64,000 nucleotides of DNA from contig NZ_SNYO01000007.1 of the NCBI RefSeq assembly GCF_004363095.1, forward strand, positions 62,001 to 126,000, in the 5' to 3' direction. This document shows, piece after piece, positions 19,588 to 28,504 of this stretch. The DNA is from Actinomycetospora succinea (GTDB taxonomy: Bacteria; Actinomycetota; Actinomycetes; Mycobacteriales; Pseudonocardiaceae). Under the pieces are notes generated by a model. That model had not been told where the DNA came from, searched no databases, and saw only the letters and a program-made list of their open reading frames with translations. Each line of letters starts with the position of its first letter. Position 1 is the first letter of the stretch. The position numbers were made by a program, and so were the translations under genes.

Positions 19588-21282
19588 GTGGACGAAGCCG
19601 GAAACGATCCACGGCCCACGTCAACCAGCACACCTCCTCCGGCCCCTCCTGAGCAGCCCGCGTTCGACGACGGGCCCAAGGAGGAGTGCGGCGTCTTCGG
19701 CGTGTGGGCGCCCGGCGAGGAGGTCTCGAAGCTCACGTACTTCGGGCTCTTCGCGCTGCAGCACCGCGGCCAGGAGGCCGCCGGCATGGCGGTCAGCGAC
19801 GGCCGGCAGATCGTGGTCTTCAAGGACCTCGGGCTGGTCAGCCAGGTCTTCGACGAGCAGTCGCTGTCGTCGCTGCGCGGCCACCTCGCGGTCGGCCACA
19901 CCCGCTACTCGACGACGGGCTCGCCCACCTGGGAGAACGCCCAGCCGACGTTCCGCACCACCGCGGCCGGCACGGGCCTCGCGCTGGGGCACAACGGCAA
20001 CCTGGTCAACACCGCCGAGCTGACGCGGCGCCGCGACGCGCTGGCCGCGGTCGGTCCCGGCCACGGCAACGGGGCGGGCAACCGCCGGCCGCGCACCGCC
20101 CTCGACGGCGCGACCACCGACTCGGACGTCGTCACCAGCCTGCTCGCCGACTCCGCCGCCGACCTGGGGGTCGAGGAGGCGGCGCTGCGCCTGCTGCCCG
20201 ACCTCGAGGGCGCGTTCAGCCTGGTGTTCTGCGACGAGACCACGCTCTACGCCGCCCGCGACCGCCACGGGGTCCGCCCGCTGGTGCTCGGCCGGCTCGA
20301 CCGCGGCTGGGTCGCGGCCTCGGAGACCGCGGCGCTCGACATCGTCGGCGCCTCGTTCGTCCGCGAGGTCGAGCCCGGCGAGCTCATCGCCATCGACGCC
20401 GAGGGCCTGCGCAGCTCGCGCTTCGCCGCCCCCGAGCCCAAGGGCTGCATCTTCGAGTACGTCTACCTCGCGCGGCCGGACACCTCGATCGCCGGGCGCG
20501 GGGTGCACTCCGCCCGCGTCGAGATCGGGCGGCGCCTGGCCGACGAGCACCCGGCCGAGGCCGACCTCGTCATCCCCGTCCCGGAGTCGGGCACGCCGGC
20601 GGCCATCGGCTACGCCGAGCGCTCCGGCATCCCGTACGGCCAGGGCCTGGTGAAGAACGCCTACGTCGGGCGCACGTTCATCCAGCCCTCGCAGACGATC
20701 CGCCAGCTGGGCATCCGCCTCAAGCTCAACCCGCTCCGCGAGATCATCCGCGGCAAGCGCCTCGTGGTCGTCGACGACTCGATCGTCCGTGGCAACACCC
20801 AGCGCTCGCTGGTACGCATGCTGCGCGAGGCCGGCGCCGTCGAGGTGCACGTGCGCATCGCGAGCCCGCCCGTGCGCTGGCCCTGCTTCTACGGCATCGA
20901 CTTCGCCTCGCGCGCCGAGCTCATCGCCAACGGCCTCGAGGACGAGGGCGTGCGCCGCTCGGTCGGCGCCGACAGCCTCGGCTACATCTCGCAGGACGGC
21001 CTCGTCGCGGCCACCGACCAGCCGCGCTCGCGCCTGTGCACCGCCTGCTTCTCCGGCGAGTACCCCATCCCGCTGCCCTCCGACGCGATGGTGGGCAAGC
21101 ACCTGCTCGAGGACGTCACCGGCGCCAGCTGCGGCGACGGCGGCACCGGTGGGCCGGTCGTGCACACCGGGCACTCCACGAACGGGGCCGGGATGCCGCG
21201 GGAGACGGAGCGCAGCGGAGGTCGACCCGACATGCTGGGCACGCCGGGTTACGGTGCCGAGGACGCGCTCAGCCGCCCCTGA
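19588..21282 (+). CDS. purF: Amidophosphoribosyltransferase
   Basis: The first committed enzyme of purine synthesis (PRPP plus glutamine to phosphoribosylamine). The 564-residue protein has a 33-residue N-terminal propeptide ending before C34 in EECGVFGVW, the class II glutaminase nucleophile exposed by processing. The glutaminase domain has GHTRYSTTG and GHNGNL. The PRTase domain has VVVDDSIVRGNT. Cysteines consistent with the Fe-S type occur late (LCTACFSGEYP). GTG 19588 follows AAGGAGCC; a TAGTCT hexamer lies about 50 bases upstream, so this mRNA has a leader. Confidence 0.95.
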   Translation: MDEAGNDPRPTSTSTPPPAPPEQPAFDDGPKEECGVFGVWAPGEEVSKLTYFGLFALQHRGQEAAGMAVSDGRQIVVFKDLGLVSQVFDEQSLSSLRGHLAVGHTRYSTTGSPTWENAQPTFRTTAAGTGLALGHNGNLVNTAELTRRRDALAAVGPGHGNGAGNRRPRTALDGATTDSDVVTSLLADSAADLGVEEAALRLLPDLEGAFSLVFCDETTLYAARDRHGVRPLVLGRLDRGWVAASETAALDIVGASFVREVEPGELIAIDAEGLRSSRFAAPEPKGCIFEYVYLARPDTSIAGRGVHSARVEIGRRLADEHPAEADLVIPVPESGTPAAIGYAERSGIPYGQGLVKNAYVGRTFIQPSQTIRQLGIRLKLNPLREIIRGKRLVVVDDSIVRGNTQRSLVRMLREAGAVEVHVRIASPPVRWPCFYGIDFASRAELIANGLEDEGVRRSVGADSLGYISQDGLVAATDQPRSRLCTACFSGEYPIPLPSDAMVGKHLLEDVTGASCGDGGTGGPVVHTGHSTNGAGMPRETERSGGRPDMLGTPGYGAEDALSRP

Positions 21283-21341
21283 CCGAGCCGGCGGACCCCG
21301 CGTCCGCCGCCCCGCCCCAGCCCCGCGAGGAACCCCCACCG

Positions 21342-22445
21342 ATGACCCACGCCCCCGAGGACCCCGACGGCCCGCAGGCCAGCTACGCCGCGGCCGGCGT
21401 GGACGTCGAGGCGGGTGAGCGTGCCGTCGACCGGCTCAAGCCGCTCGCGAAGTCGACGAGCCGCTCCGAGGTCCTCGGCGGCATCGGCGGGTTCGCGGGG
21501 CTCTTCGCGCTGCGCAACGGCAAGTACCGCGAGCCGGTGCTGGCGGCGTCGACCGACGGCGTGGGCACCAAGCTCGCCGTCGCGCAGGCCGCCGACAAGC
21601 ACGACACGGTGGGCCGCGACCTCGTCGCGATGGTCGTCGACGACCTCGTGGTGTGCGGCGCCGAGCCGCTGTTCCTGCAGGACTACCTGGCGATCGGCAA
21701 GCTCGTCCCGGAGAAGGTCGAGAGGATCGTCGCGGGGATCGCCGAGGGCTGCCGGCTCGCGGGCTGCGCGCTGCTCGGCGGCGAGACCGCCGAGCACCCC
21801 GGCGTGATGGAGCCCCACCACTACGACATCTCGGCCACCGGCGTCGGCGTCGTCGAGGCCGACGGCATGCTCGGGCCGGACCGCGTGCGTCCGGGCGACA
21901 CGGTCGTCGCCATGGGCAGCTCGGGCCTGCACTCCAACGGCTACTCGCTCGCGCGCCAGGTGCTGCTCGAGATCGGGCGGATGTCGCTCGACGGCCACGT
22001 CGAGGAGTTCGGCCGCACGCTCGGCGACGAGCTCCTCGAGCCGACCCGCATCTACGCCCGCGACTGCCTCGCCGTCGCCGCCGAGACCGACGTCCGCACG
22101 TTCGCGCACGTCACCGGCGGCGGCCTGTGCGCCAACCTCGCGCGGGTCCTGCCCGCCGGCCTCACCGCCGAGCTGGACCGCACGACCTGGACGCCGGCGC
22201 CGGTCTTCAAGCTCATCGCCGCACGCGGGCGCGTGACCCGCGACGAGATGGAGCGCACCTTCAACATGGGCGTCGGCATGGTCGCCGTCCTGCCGCCCGA
22301 CGACGTCGACCGCGCCATGGCGGTGCTGACCGCCAAGCACGTGCCGTCGTGGGTGCTGGGCGAGGTGCGCGCCACCACCGAGGCCGACGAGGCCCCGGCC
22401 GAGAAGGGGCACGCGATCCTCCGGGGCGACCACCCGCGCTTCTGA
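21342..22445 (+). CDS. purM: AIR synthetase
   Basis: Phosphoribosylformylglycinamidine cyclo-ligase, 367 residues. Visible motifs are AASTDGVGTKLAVAQ, GRDLVAMVVDDLVVCGAEPLF, GCALLGGETAEHPGVM and AFNMGVGM-like TFNMGVGMVAV. It follows purF by 59 bases, as in other actinobacteria. It converges on the DUF2945 gene. Confidence 0.95.
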   Translation: MTHAPEDPDGPQASYAAAGVDVEAGERAVDRLKPLAKSTSRSEVLGGIGGFAGLFALRNGKYREPVLAASTDGVGTKLAVAQAADKHDTVGRDLVAMVVDDLVVCGAEPLFLQDYLAIGKLVPEKVERIVAGIAEGCRLAGCALLGGETAEHPGVMEPHHYDISATGVGVVEADGMLGPDRVRPGDTVVAMGSSGLHSNGYSLARQVLLEIGRMSLDGHVEEFGRTLGDELLEPTRIYARDCLAVAAETDVRTFAHVTGGGLCANLARVLPAGLTAELDRTTWTPAPVFKLIAARGRVTRDEMERTFNMGVGMVAVLPPDDVDRAMAVLTAKHVPSWVLGEVRATTEADEAPAEKGHAILRGDHPRF

Positions 22446-22514
22446 GGTGACCACCGGAGCGCGCCGGAGGTCGCTGAGCAGCGCTGACCAGCGCATCTCC
22501 TTGGCGTCGACAGA

Positions 22515-22733
22515 CTAGTCCGGCATGAGCTCCGAGTGGAGCTTGAGGACCCGCTGGCCGTCGGACTGTTCCAGCACGTAGGCAGGGTTGTCGTCCGACC
22601 CGTTGCGGGTCTTCTTCTTGCCGTCGATGGTGCGTTCGACGCGTTCGGTGTGGACTTCCTTCACGGTGGCCTCGGCCTGGCCGGGGCCCCAGTTCCACTT
22701 CACGTCGTCGCCCTTGCTGAACGCCTTGGTCAC
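22515..22733 (-). CDS. DUF2945 (HVA1-like) small protein
   Basis: A 72-residue protein with the family's FSKGDDVKWNWG start, followed by ATVKEVHTERVERTIDGKKKTRNGSDDNPAYVLEQSDG and VLKLHSEL. The fold is a small Tudor-like beta-barrel. Function is unknown. The GTG start follows GAGGAGAGAC. Confidence 0.85.
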   Translation of the reverse strand: MTKAFSKGDDVKWNWGPGQAEATVKEVHTERVERTIDGKKKTRNGSDDNPAYVLEQSDGQRVLKLHSELMPD

Positions 22734-22859
22734 ACGTCTCTCCTCGCCCGTCGGGCCGCTCGTCGTGAACGGCGGACGGGCGCGGTTACCCGACCGGAGC
22801 GCGGCGAAGCACGCCGCGACCCGGACGGGCGGACCGTGTGTCAGCGCCCGCGAGCGGAA

Positions 22860-23048
22860 TCACCGCTCGTCGTAGCTGTACTCACCCCAGCGTGCGTCGA
22901 CGGGCTCGTCGTCGTCGGAGCGTCGCGTGAACGGGTCCTCGCCGCTGCCCAGTTCCTGCTGCAGCTTGTCGAAGTCCGTGTTCGGGGAGCTGTACTTGAG
23001 CTCTCGGGCCACCTTCGTCTGCTTGGCCTTGGCTCGTCCGCGTCCCAT
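22860..23048 (-). CDS. DUF3073 small protein
   Basis: A 62-residue basic/acidic protein with the highly conserved N-terminus MGRGRAKAKQTKVARELKY and an acidic C-terminal half. This family is nearly universal in actinobacteria and is usually beside purM (as in mycobacterial Rv0810c), as here. Function is unknown. The ATG follows GAGGGGGTCC. Confidence 0.9.
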   Translation of the reverse strand: MGRGRAKAKQTKVARELKYSSPNTDFDKLQQELGSGEDPFTRRSDDDEPVDARWGEYSYDER

Positions 23049-23167
23049 GGGTGGACCCCCTCGCACAGGGCGGGGGCGGCCGGAGCGTCTCCGGCGGCCC
23101 CCTGAAATCTGAGGTAACTCTCGTGCCCACGACAATACCGTGTGTCCGATCGGGGTCGCGACGTGAC

Positions 23168-24091
23168 ATGGCACGATCGGCGGCCGTGCCCGCACCCTTC
23201 GTCTGCTACCTGCGTGTCTACGAACCGCTGGGTGCGCTGCGCGGACCGTTGGCCCAGCGGGTACGGGCCGGACTGGCGCGCGGAGCCGTCCCCGTGGTCG
23301 ACGCCGGGCGGCGCGATCGCGAGGTGTGTCTTCGCGCACAGTTGGGGGTCCCGCCCCGTCTGCTGCCCGGCGAGAAGATCGACGGGACGGCCATCGAGGC
23401 CCCGGCCGACGTCCTGCTCGCCGAGGGCCCGGGCGGCGCCGCGGGCCAGGAGCCGATCGGTCCGCAGACCCTCGTCTGCCCCCTGGAGACCCGCCCGCGC
23501 GCGGCGGCGGCCCTCGTCGGCTTCCTGTCGAGCGAGACCCCGGTGCTGCGCACGGCCGCGCTGACCGCCGAGGAGTCGGTGGTCCGCTCGCGCGCCGAGG
23601 CCGTGGTCGCCGAGCTCGGCGACTCCGCCACCCACATCGTGTCGGCGACCTGGACGGTCCCGCTGCCGTGGTTCGCGCTCGTCGAGCCGGCGGAGCGCAT
23701 CCTCGTGCTGCCCAGCGACGACGCCGTCACCGCGGCCGAGGCCCCGGCCCGCCGCTGCTACTGGCGCGTGCCGGTGGCCGACGCGCTCTCCCGCGCCGAC
23801 GCCGCCGCGGACCTGCTCGCCGACACCCTCGGCGACGACGGGCCGTCCGACGTCCTGCGCGACACCGCCCGCTGGATGCGCCACTTCGACCCGGGCTCGC
23901 TCGTGGAGCTCGACTACGGCGGGCTCGTGACGCTCATGGACGACCAGACCCTCGCGGCCGACACGTCCGCGGAGGACGTCGCCGAGGCCCTCGAGGCCCT
24001 CAAGGCGGGCGACGCCGAGAAGGCGATGGCGAGCTACCGGCGCCTGCGGGACTTCTGGGCGGGCCGGGCGGCCCACCAGCGCGCCAACTAG
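23168..24091 (+). CDS. Conserved actinobacterial protein (Rv0811c-like)
   Basis: A 307-residue protein whose position beside DUF3073 matches mycobacterial Rv0811c. Features include FVCYLRVYEPLGAL, an ETRPRAAAALVGFLSS segment, IVSATWTVPLPWFALVEPAERIL, CYWRVPVADALSRADAAADLLAD and an acidic helical C-terminus. It has no membrane segment. The biochemical role is unknown. The gap to the convergent rsiG gene is only 6 bases. Confidence 0.7.
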   Translation: MARSAAVPAPFVCYLRVYEPLGALRGPLAQRVRAGLARGAVPVVDAGRRDREVCLRAQLGVPPRLLPGEKIDGTAIEAPADVLLAEGPGGAAGQEPIGPQTLVCPLETRPRAAAALVGFLSSETPVLRTAALTAEESVVRSRAEAVVAELGDSATHIVSATWTVPLPWFALVEPAERILVLPSDDAVTAAEAPARRCYWRVPVADALSRADAAADLLADTLGDDGPSDVLRDTARWMRHFDPGSLVELDYGGLVTLMDDQTLAADTSAEDVAEALEALKAGDAEKAMASYRRLRDFWAGRAAHQRAN

Positions 24092-24097
24092 GTGCCG

Positions 24098-24670
24098 TCA
24101 GGCGCCCTCGCGCTCCCGGCGCAGCAGGTCGTCCACCGACGCCGAGCCGTCGCGGTAGCGCCGGCCCATCTCGTCGTTGCACGCGTCCATGACCTGCTGC
24201 ACGCGGCCGCGGTGCTCCGACACCGACCCCTCCTCCTCGGCGTAGGCCGTGGCGGCGGCGGTGAGGTCGTCGTCGGTGAGCGTCGCGACGTCCGACAGGC
24301 CCGTGTCGGCGAGCAGCGCCTCGACGTGGCGGCGGTGCGACTCGGCGCGCGAGGGCTGGACCGTGTGGTGACGCCCGCGGCCCGCCGACGGGCCGAGCGC
24401 GTTGTCGGCGAGGATGCGCGGCAGCTCGTCGACCAGCGTGGGCTCGTCCTCGCCGCGCGCGGTGGCGACCCGCCTGCGCTGCTCGAACCGCACGATGTCC
24501 ATCCGCGCGTGCAGGAGACGCCGCAGGTAGGACAGGTCGGTCTCCTCCTGGGCGGCGTCGTCGCGCTTGGCGCGGACGTCGTCCAGCGGGCAGACCGACA
24601 GGTCGGCGAGGAAGGCGGGGTCGAGCACGCGGTCGAGGCGCCGACGACCGCCCTGACGGAACTCGATCAT
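24098..24670 (-). CDS. rsiG: RsiG-type c-di-GMP-dependent anti-sigma factor (AmfC-like)
   Basis: A 190-residue helical protein with RVLDPAFLADLSVCPLDDVR, typical of the aerial mycelium formation/RsiG family. In Streptomyces, RsiG holds the sporulation sigma factor WhiG through a c-di-GMP dimer bound by two E-X3-S-X2-R-X3-Q-X3-D helices. Here helix 2 matches exactly (E147, S151, R154, Q158, D162). Helix 1 matches except that His replaces Gln (E43, S47, R50, H54, D58). The ATG was chosen where the family begins. No whiG gene is in this window; two GGDEF proteins are. Confidence 0.82.
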   Translation of the reverse strand: MIEFRQGGRRRLDRVLDPAFLADLSVCPLDDVRAKRDDAAQEETDLSYLRRLLHARMDIVRFEQRRRVATARGEDEPTLVDELPRILADNALGPSAGRGRHHTVQPSRAESHRRHVEALLADTGLSDVATLTDDDLTAAATAYAEEEGSVSEHRGRVQQVMDACNDEMGRRYRDGSASVDDLLRREREGA

Positions 24671-24774
24671 GTGTTCATGGTCGCGCGAGCAGGTGGCGCG
24701 TGTCATCCCGCACCCGGGTCGGCGCGTCGAGAGGTGCGTGTCGCGCGCGCGCCGGTCGGGCCGTCGGGCGGGTG

Positions 24775-25740
24775 TCACCCGAACGTCGGCGCCGCGGGCC
24801 CGGCCAGCACCCCGGCGAGCCAGTCCTCGTCGACGTTGCCGCCGCTCACGACGGCGACGGTGCGCCGGGCGCGCTCGGCGGTCGGGAGGGCGAGCCAGCC
24901 CGCGGTGGCGACCGCACCGCTCGCCTCGCACGGCACGCCCGCGGCGTGCAGCCGCCGGGTCGCGTCGGCGATCGCGTCCTCGTCGACGGTGACCACGTCG
25001 GCGACGAGGTCGCGCACGTGCGGCCAGGTGAGCTCGCCGAGCACGGTGGCGCGCAGGCCGTCGGCGGCGGTGGCGGCCACCTGCTCGCGGGGGAAGCGGA
25101 CCCGCTCGCCCGCCCGCTTGCTGGCCGCGGCGTCGCCGGCGAGCGCGGGCTCGGCGCCGAGCACGCGCACACCGGAGTCCCGCAGCGCCGCGGCGATGCC
25201 GCTGATCAGCCCGCCGCCCCCGATCGGCACGACGACCTGCTCGACGTCCGGGCGGTCGGCGAGGATCTCGGCGCCCACCGTGCCCTGACCGGCGATGACG
25301 TGCGGGTGGTCGTAGGGCGGGATCAGCGTCCCGCCGGTCTCGGCGACGACCGCCGCCGCCGCGGACTCGCGCTCGTCGGCGGGCACGCGCACCAGCCGCG
25401 CACCGAGGTCAGCCATCGCCGCGACCTTGGCCGCCACCGCGTCGTCGGGCGCCACGACCGTGCAGGGCACGCCGAGGTGGCGGGCGACCCAGGCGAGCGC
25501 GCGGCCGTGGTTGCCCGAGGAGTGGGTGACGAGCCCGGCCGCCTGCTGCTCGGGCGTCAGACGGCTCGCGGCGTGGAAGGCGCCGCGCAGCTTGAACGCG
25601 CCGATCGGCTGCAGATCCTCGCGCTTCACGGCGAAGCCGGGGGCCAGGTCGGTCAGCGGGGTGCGCACGGCGACGCCGTCGAGCACCGCGGCGGCCGCGG
25701 CGACGTCGGAGGGGCCCAGCAGGATTCCCTGCAGGGTCAT
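24775..25740 (-). CDS. Serine/threonine dehydratase (fold-type II PLP enzyme)
   Basis: A 321-residue PLP lyase. The Schiff-base Lys lies in IGAFKLRGAFHA, the phosphate loop is VPIGGGGLISG, and SSGNHGRALAW binds the substrate carboxylate. There is no ACT regulatory domain, so it is the short catabolic or racemase-like form. Its ATG overlaps the ygfZ-like stop (ATGA), making it the third gene of a Fur-YgfZ-dehydratase operon. Confidence 0.85.
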   Translation of the reverse strand: MTLQGILLGPSDVAAAAAVLDGVAVRTPLTDLAPGFAVKREDLQPIGAFKLRGAFHAASRLTPEQQAAGLVTHSSGNHGRALAWVARHLGVPCTVVAPDDAVAAKVAAMADLGARLVRVPADERESAAAAVVAETGGTLIPPYDHPHVIAGQGTVGAEILADRPDVEQVVVPIGGGGLISGIAAALRDSGVRVLGAEPALAGDAAASKRAGERVRFPREQVAATAADGLRATVLGELTWPHVRDLVADVVTVDEDAIADATRRLHAAGVPCEASGAVATAGWLALPTAERARRTVAVVSGGNVDEDWLAGVLAGPAAPTFG

Positions 25741-26933
25741 CCCTTGAGGCGCCGCATCGCCGCGCGCCCCGGCGGCTCGCCCGTGTCGGGCGGGATCGAG
25801 TCGGGGTCGACCGACGCCGGGCCGGGCACGACGTCGCTGTCCTCGGACTCGGCCGCCACCCACAGCGGGTCGCCGCCCGGCGCGGAGGCCACCGCGGAGC
25901 GCTTGAGCAGCGCGAGCGCCACGGTGCCGAGCTCGTGGTGGCGCACCGCGGTGCCGATGCGGCCCACGGAGCGCCCGCCCTCGCCCGTGAGCACCGGGGT
26001 GCCGGGCGGGGGCAGCGGGTCGTCGCCCGCCTGCAGGTGCAGCAGCACGAGCTGGCGCGGCGGGCGTCCCAGGTTGGCGACGCGCGACACCGTCTCCTGG
26101 CCGCGGTAGCAGCCCTTGTGCAGGTGGACGGCGGCGCCGATCCAGCCCATCTCGTGGGGGATCGCGCGCTCGTCGGTGTCGAGGCCGAGGCGGGGCTTGA
26201 GCGCCGTGACCCGCAGGGCCTCGAACGCGTCGTGACCGGCGGGACGGGCGCCGGCGCCGCGCAGGCGCGACCACCAGGGCGCCAGCTCGGCGCGCGGCAC
26301 GATCAGGTCGGCGGCCGCCTCGGTGTCGGGTCCGGGCCAGGACATGCGGCGCACGACTCCGGCTTCCGGGGTCGAGCTCCGCTGCGCCCCGTCTCCGCCG
26401 CCCGGGAGGGCGACCGCGGCGTGGTCGCCGTGCGGGGCCTCGACGCCGGCGGCGGTGAGCACCTCGTCGACGGCCGGCCCGACGACGGAGAGCACCGCCC
26501 ACTCATCGGAGGCGTCGGCGACCTCGACCTGCGACCAGAAGCGCATCCTGTCGAGGTAGTCGGCGAGCCCGGCCGCGCGGCCCGGCTCGACGTCGAGCCA
26601 CACGGTGTCGCCGACGTGGGCGAGGACCGCGTGGTGCTCGACGCGGCCCTGGGCGTCGAGCACGAGCGCCTCGGTGCCCGCGCCCTCGGCCAGGTCGGCG
26701 ACCTGCTGGGACAGCAGCAGGTGCAGCCAGCTCAGCCGCTCGGGGCCGGTGACGCGCAGGACACCGCGGTGGGAGCGGTCGACGACGCCGGCGCGGCGCG
26801 TCATGGCGCGCTGCTCGCCGAACGGGTCGCCGTAGTGGGCGGGGACGGCGGCGTCGAGCAGGTCGTCTCCGGGCTCGTCGTCCCGGGGCTGCGGGGCGAC
26901 GGCGCCCGGTTCGTCGAAGGACGGGGTCGTCAC
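25737..26933 (-). CDS. ygfZ: Folate-binding Fe-S cluster protein YgfZ/GcvT-like
   Basis: A 398-residue tetrahydrofolate-binding protein related to GcvT that supports Fe-S cluster enzymes. The hallmark motif KGCYRGQE, with its conserved Cys, is present, along with RSHRGVLRVTGPERLSWLHLL at the N-terminus and GRIGTAVRHHELGTVALALL near the C-terminus. A Pro/Asp-rich tail of about 40 residues is variable. Its GTG start overlaps the fur stop codon, and the pairing with a Fur regulator fits an iron theme. Confidence 0.88.
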   Translation of the reverse strand: MTTPSFDEPGAVAPQPRDDEPGDDLLDAAVPAHYGDPFGEQRAMTRRAGVVDRSHRGVLRVTGPERLSWLHLLLSQQVADLAEGAGTEALVLDAQGRVEHHAVLAHVGDTVWLDVEPGRAAGLADYLDRMRFWSQVEVADASDEWAVLSVVGPAVDEVLTAAGVEAPHGDHAAVALPGGGDGAQRSSTPEAGVVRRMSWPGPDTEAAADLIVPRAELAPWWSRLRGAGARPAGHDAFEALRVTALKPRLGLDTDERAIPHEMGWIGAAVHLHKGCYRGQETVSRVANLGRPPRQLVLLHLQAGDDPLPPPGTPVLTGEGGRSVGRIGTAVRHHELGTVALALLKRSAVASAPGGDPLWVAAESEDSDVVPGPASVDPDSIPPDTGEPPGRAAMRRLKG

Positions 26934-27400
26934 GGGGTCTCCTCCGCGAGCTCGGCGTCGGCGCTGTCGGCGCAGTCGCGACACGTGCCGGACAGCGCGA
27001 CGTGGGTGGCGTCGAGACGGAAGCCGTGCGACTCCCGCAGCGCGCCGGCCAGCGCGTCGAGCGCGTCCGCCTCGATCTCGTCGACCCGTCCGCAGTGGTG
27101 GCAGACGAGGTGGACGTGCTCGTGCTCCGACGTCGCGTACGTCGGCGCGCCGTGCCCGAGGTGGGTGTGCTTGACGACGCCGAGCTGTTCGAGCAGGTCG
27201 AGCGTCCGGTAGACGGTGGTGATGTTCACGGCCGGCGCGGTGGCCTGGACGCGGGTGCAGACGGCCTCCGGTGTCGCGTGCCCGAGCTCCGAGACCGCGT
27301 CCAGCACCAGCTGGCGCTGCGGGGTCATGCGCAGGCCACGGCGGTGGAGCGTCTGCCGCAGTTCGGTGTCCACCTCCACGATGGTAGGCGTCCTGACCAC
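26930..27400 (-). CDS. Fur-family metal-responsive repressor
   Basis: A 156-residue Fur-like regulator. The winged-helix region has RGLRMTPQRQLVLDAV and VNITTVYRTLDLLEQLGVV. The dimerisation domain has the HEHVHLVCHHCGRVDE metal site and a second CRDC motif near residue 139, so a structural CXXC...CXXC zinc site is likely. It heads the ygfZ/dehydratase operon. Whether it senses iron, zinc or peroxide cannot be decided from the sequence. Confidence 0.9.
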   Translation of the reverse strand: MVRTPTIVEVDTELRQTLHRRGLRMTPQRQLVLDAVSELGHATPEAVCTRVQATAPAVNITTVYRTLDLLEQLGVVKHTHLGHGAPTYATSEHEHVHLVCHHCGRVDEIEADALDALAGALRESHGFRLDATHVALSGTCRDCADSADAELAEETP

Positions 27401-27519
27401 CCCGCGACCGGAGACGGTGCGGGTGCGGCTCCGTGCGTCGCGGGGTCCCTGTCCCTACGATCAGGAGACCGCGCCTGACACCACGGCCGCGGAGCTGACC
27501 CCGCTGCAGGCAGGTGACG

Positions 27520-28437
27520 ATGACGACCGGTGAGCAGGGACGCACACCGCCCGACGCCGAGCACTACCTGGATCTGTCAGGTGTCGAGGAGGACGCTCCC
27601 GGCCCCCACTTCGACGTCGTCCTGCGCGGGTACGACCGCCGCCAGGTCGACGAGCACGTGGCCGGTCTGCGCCGCATGAACGCCCAGCTCCGGGCGCAGC
27701 TCGCGGTGCGCGAGCGGCGGCGCAGCGGGCCCGGTGCCACCGACGCCTCGGCGCTCGAGAGCCGCGTCTCCGACACGATGCCGGAGGCGCGCCGCGTGCC
27801 GCCCGCCGACGACCAGGGGATGACCGACCCCGACATGGTCGGCGCCTTCAACGACCGCCTGCGCGGCATCCTCCAGGCCGCCGAGCAGGAGGCCCAGCTC
27901 GTCCGCAGCAAGGCCGCCGAGTCGCTGCTGGCCGAGCACGCCGAGTCGCGCGCGGCCCTGGCGGACCTGCGCGCGCAGCGCGACGCCGTCGTCGACGAGC
28001 TGGTGCGGCTGCGCGGGCGCCTCGACGACATCGTGTCCGGGCCCGTGCGCCCGTCCGCGGTGCCACCGGGGCCGCCGCGTCCCGGGCACCCGGGCCCGGC
28101 GGGGCCCTGGCGCGGTCCCGGCCGCCCGCCCGGACCGCCCGCCCCGGGTCCCCGCCCGCCGGCGCCCTACGGCGCCGCTCCGCTCGCACCGCCGGACGGG
28201 AGCCCTGTCGGCTCCTCGGCCGACGACACGGTGACGGTGGCGGCCACACCCGAGCAGCGCGCCGCCGCGAGCGCCGACACCGCGGACGCGGTCCCGGCCG
28301 TCGCGGCGCCCGCCGACGGCGCCGGTGACGCCCCGGTCGACACCGATGCCGAGGTCGAGGTCACCGAGGGCGCCCGATCGGCGTCCGGACCGACCCAGGT
28401 GACCCCGTCCGCTCCGGAGCGTGCGGCAGACGGGTGA
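27520..28437 (+). CDS. DivIVA-like coiled-coil protein
   Basis: A 305-residue protein starting with a DivIVA/Wag31-like signature (HFDVVLRGYDRRQVDEHVAGLRRMN) and a coiled coil, then a second helical block (about 105-170, RGILQAAEQEAQLVRSKAAE) and a long Pro/Gly- and Ala/Asp-rich tail. DivIVA-like proteins organise polar growth or septation; the exact role here is inferred. GTG 27514, two codons upstream, is an alternative start. TACGAT about 60 bases upstream may be the -10. Confidence 0.75.
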   Translation: MTTGEQGRTPPDAEHYLDLSGVEEDAPGPHFDVVLRGYDRRQVDEHVAGLRRMNAQLRAQLAVRERRRSGPGATDASALESRVSDTMPEARRVPPADDQGMTDPDMVGAFNDRLRGILQAAEQEAQLVRSKAAESLLAEHAESRAALADLRAQRDAVVDELVRLRGRLDDIVSGPVRPSAVPPGPPRPGHPGPAGPWRGPGRPPGPPAPGPRPPAPYGAAPLAPPDGSPVGSSADDTVTVAATPEQRAAASADTADAVPAVAAPADGAGDAPVDTDAEVEVTEGARSASGPTQVTPSAPERAADG

Positions 28438-28490
28438 CACGATCCGACGGTCCGTGATCGTCGGAGCCCGCGAGACGACTCCACTCGGCG

Positions 28491-28496
28491 TACTGT
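28491..28496 (+). promoter_or_regulatory. -10 hexamer TACTGT 8 bases before ATG 28505
   Basis: The hexamer-to-ATG spacing of 8 bases with no Shine-Dalgarno suggests a leaderless mRNA for the membrane protein gene. Confidence 0.5.
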
Positions 28497-28504
28497 CGTC
28501 GGTC

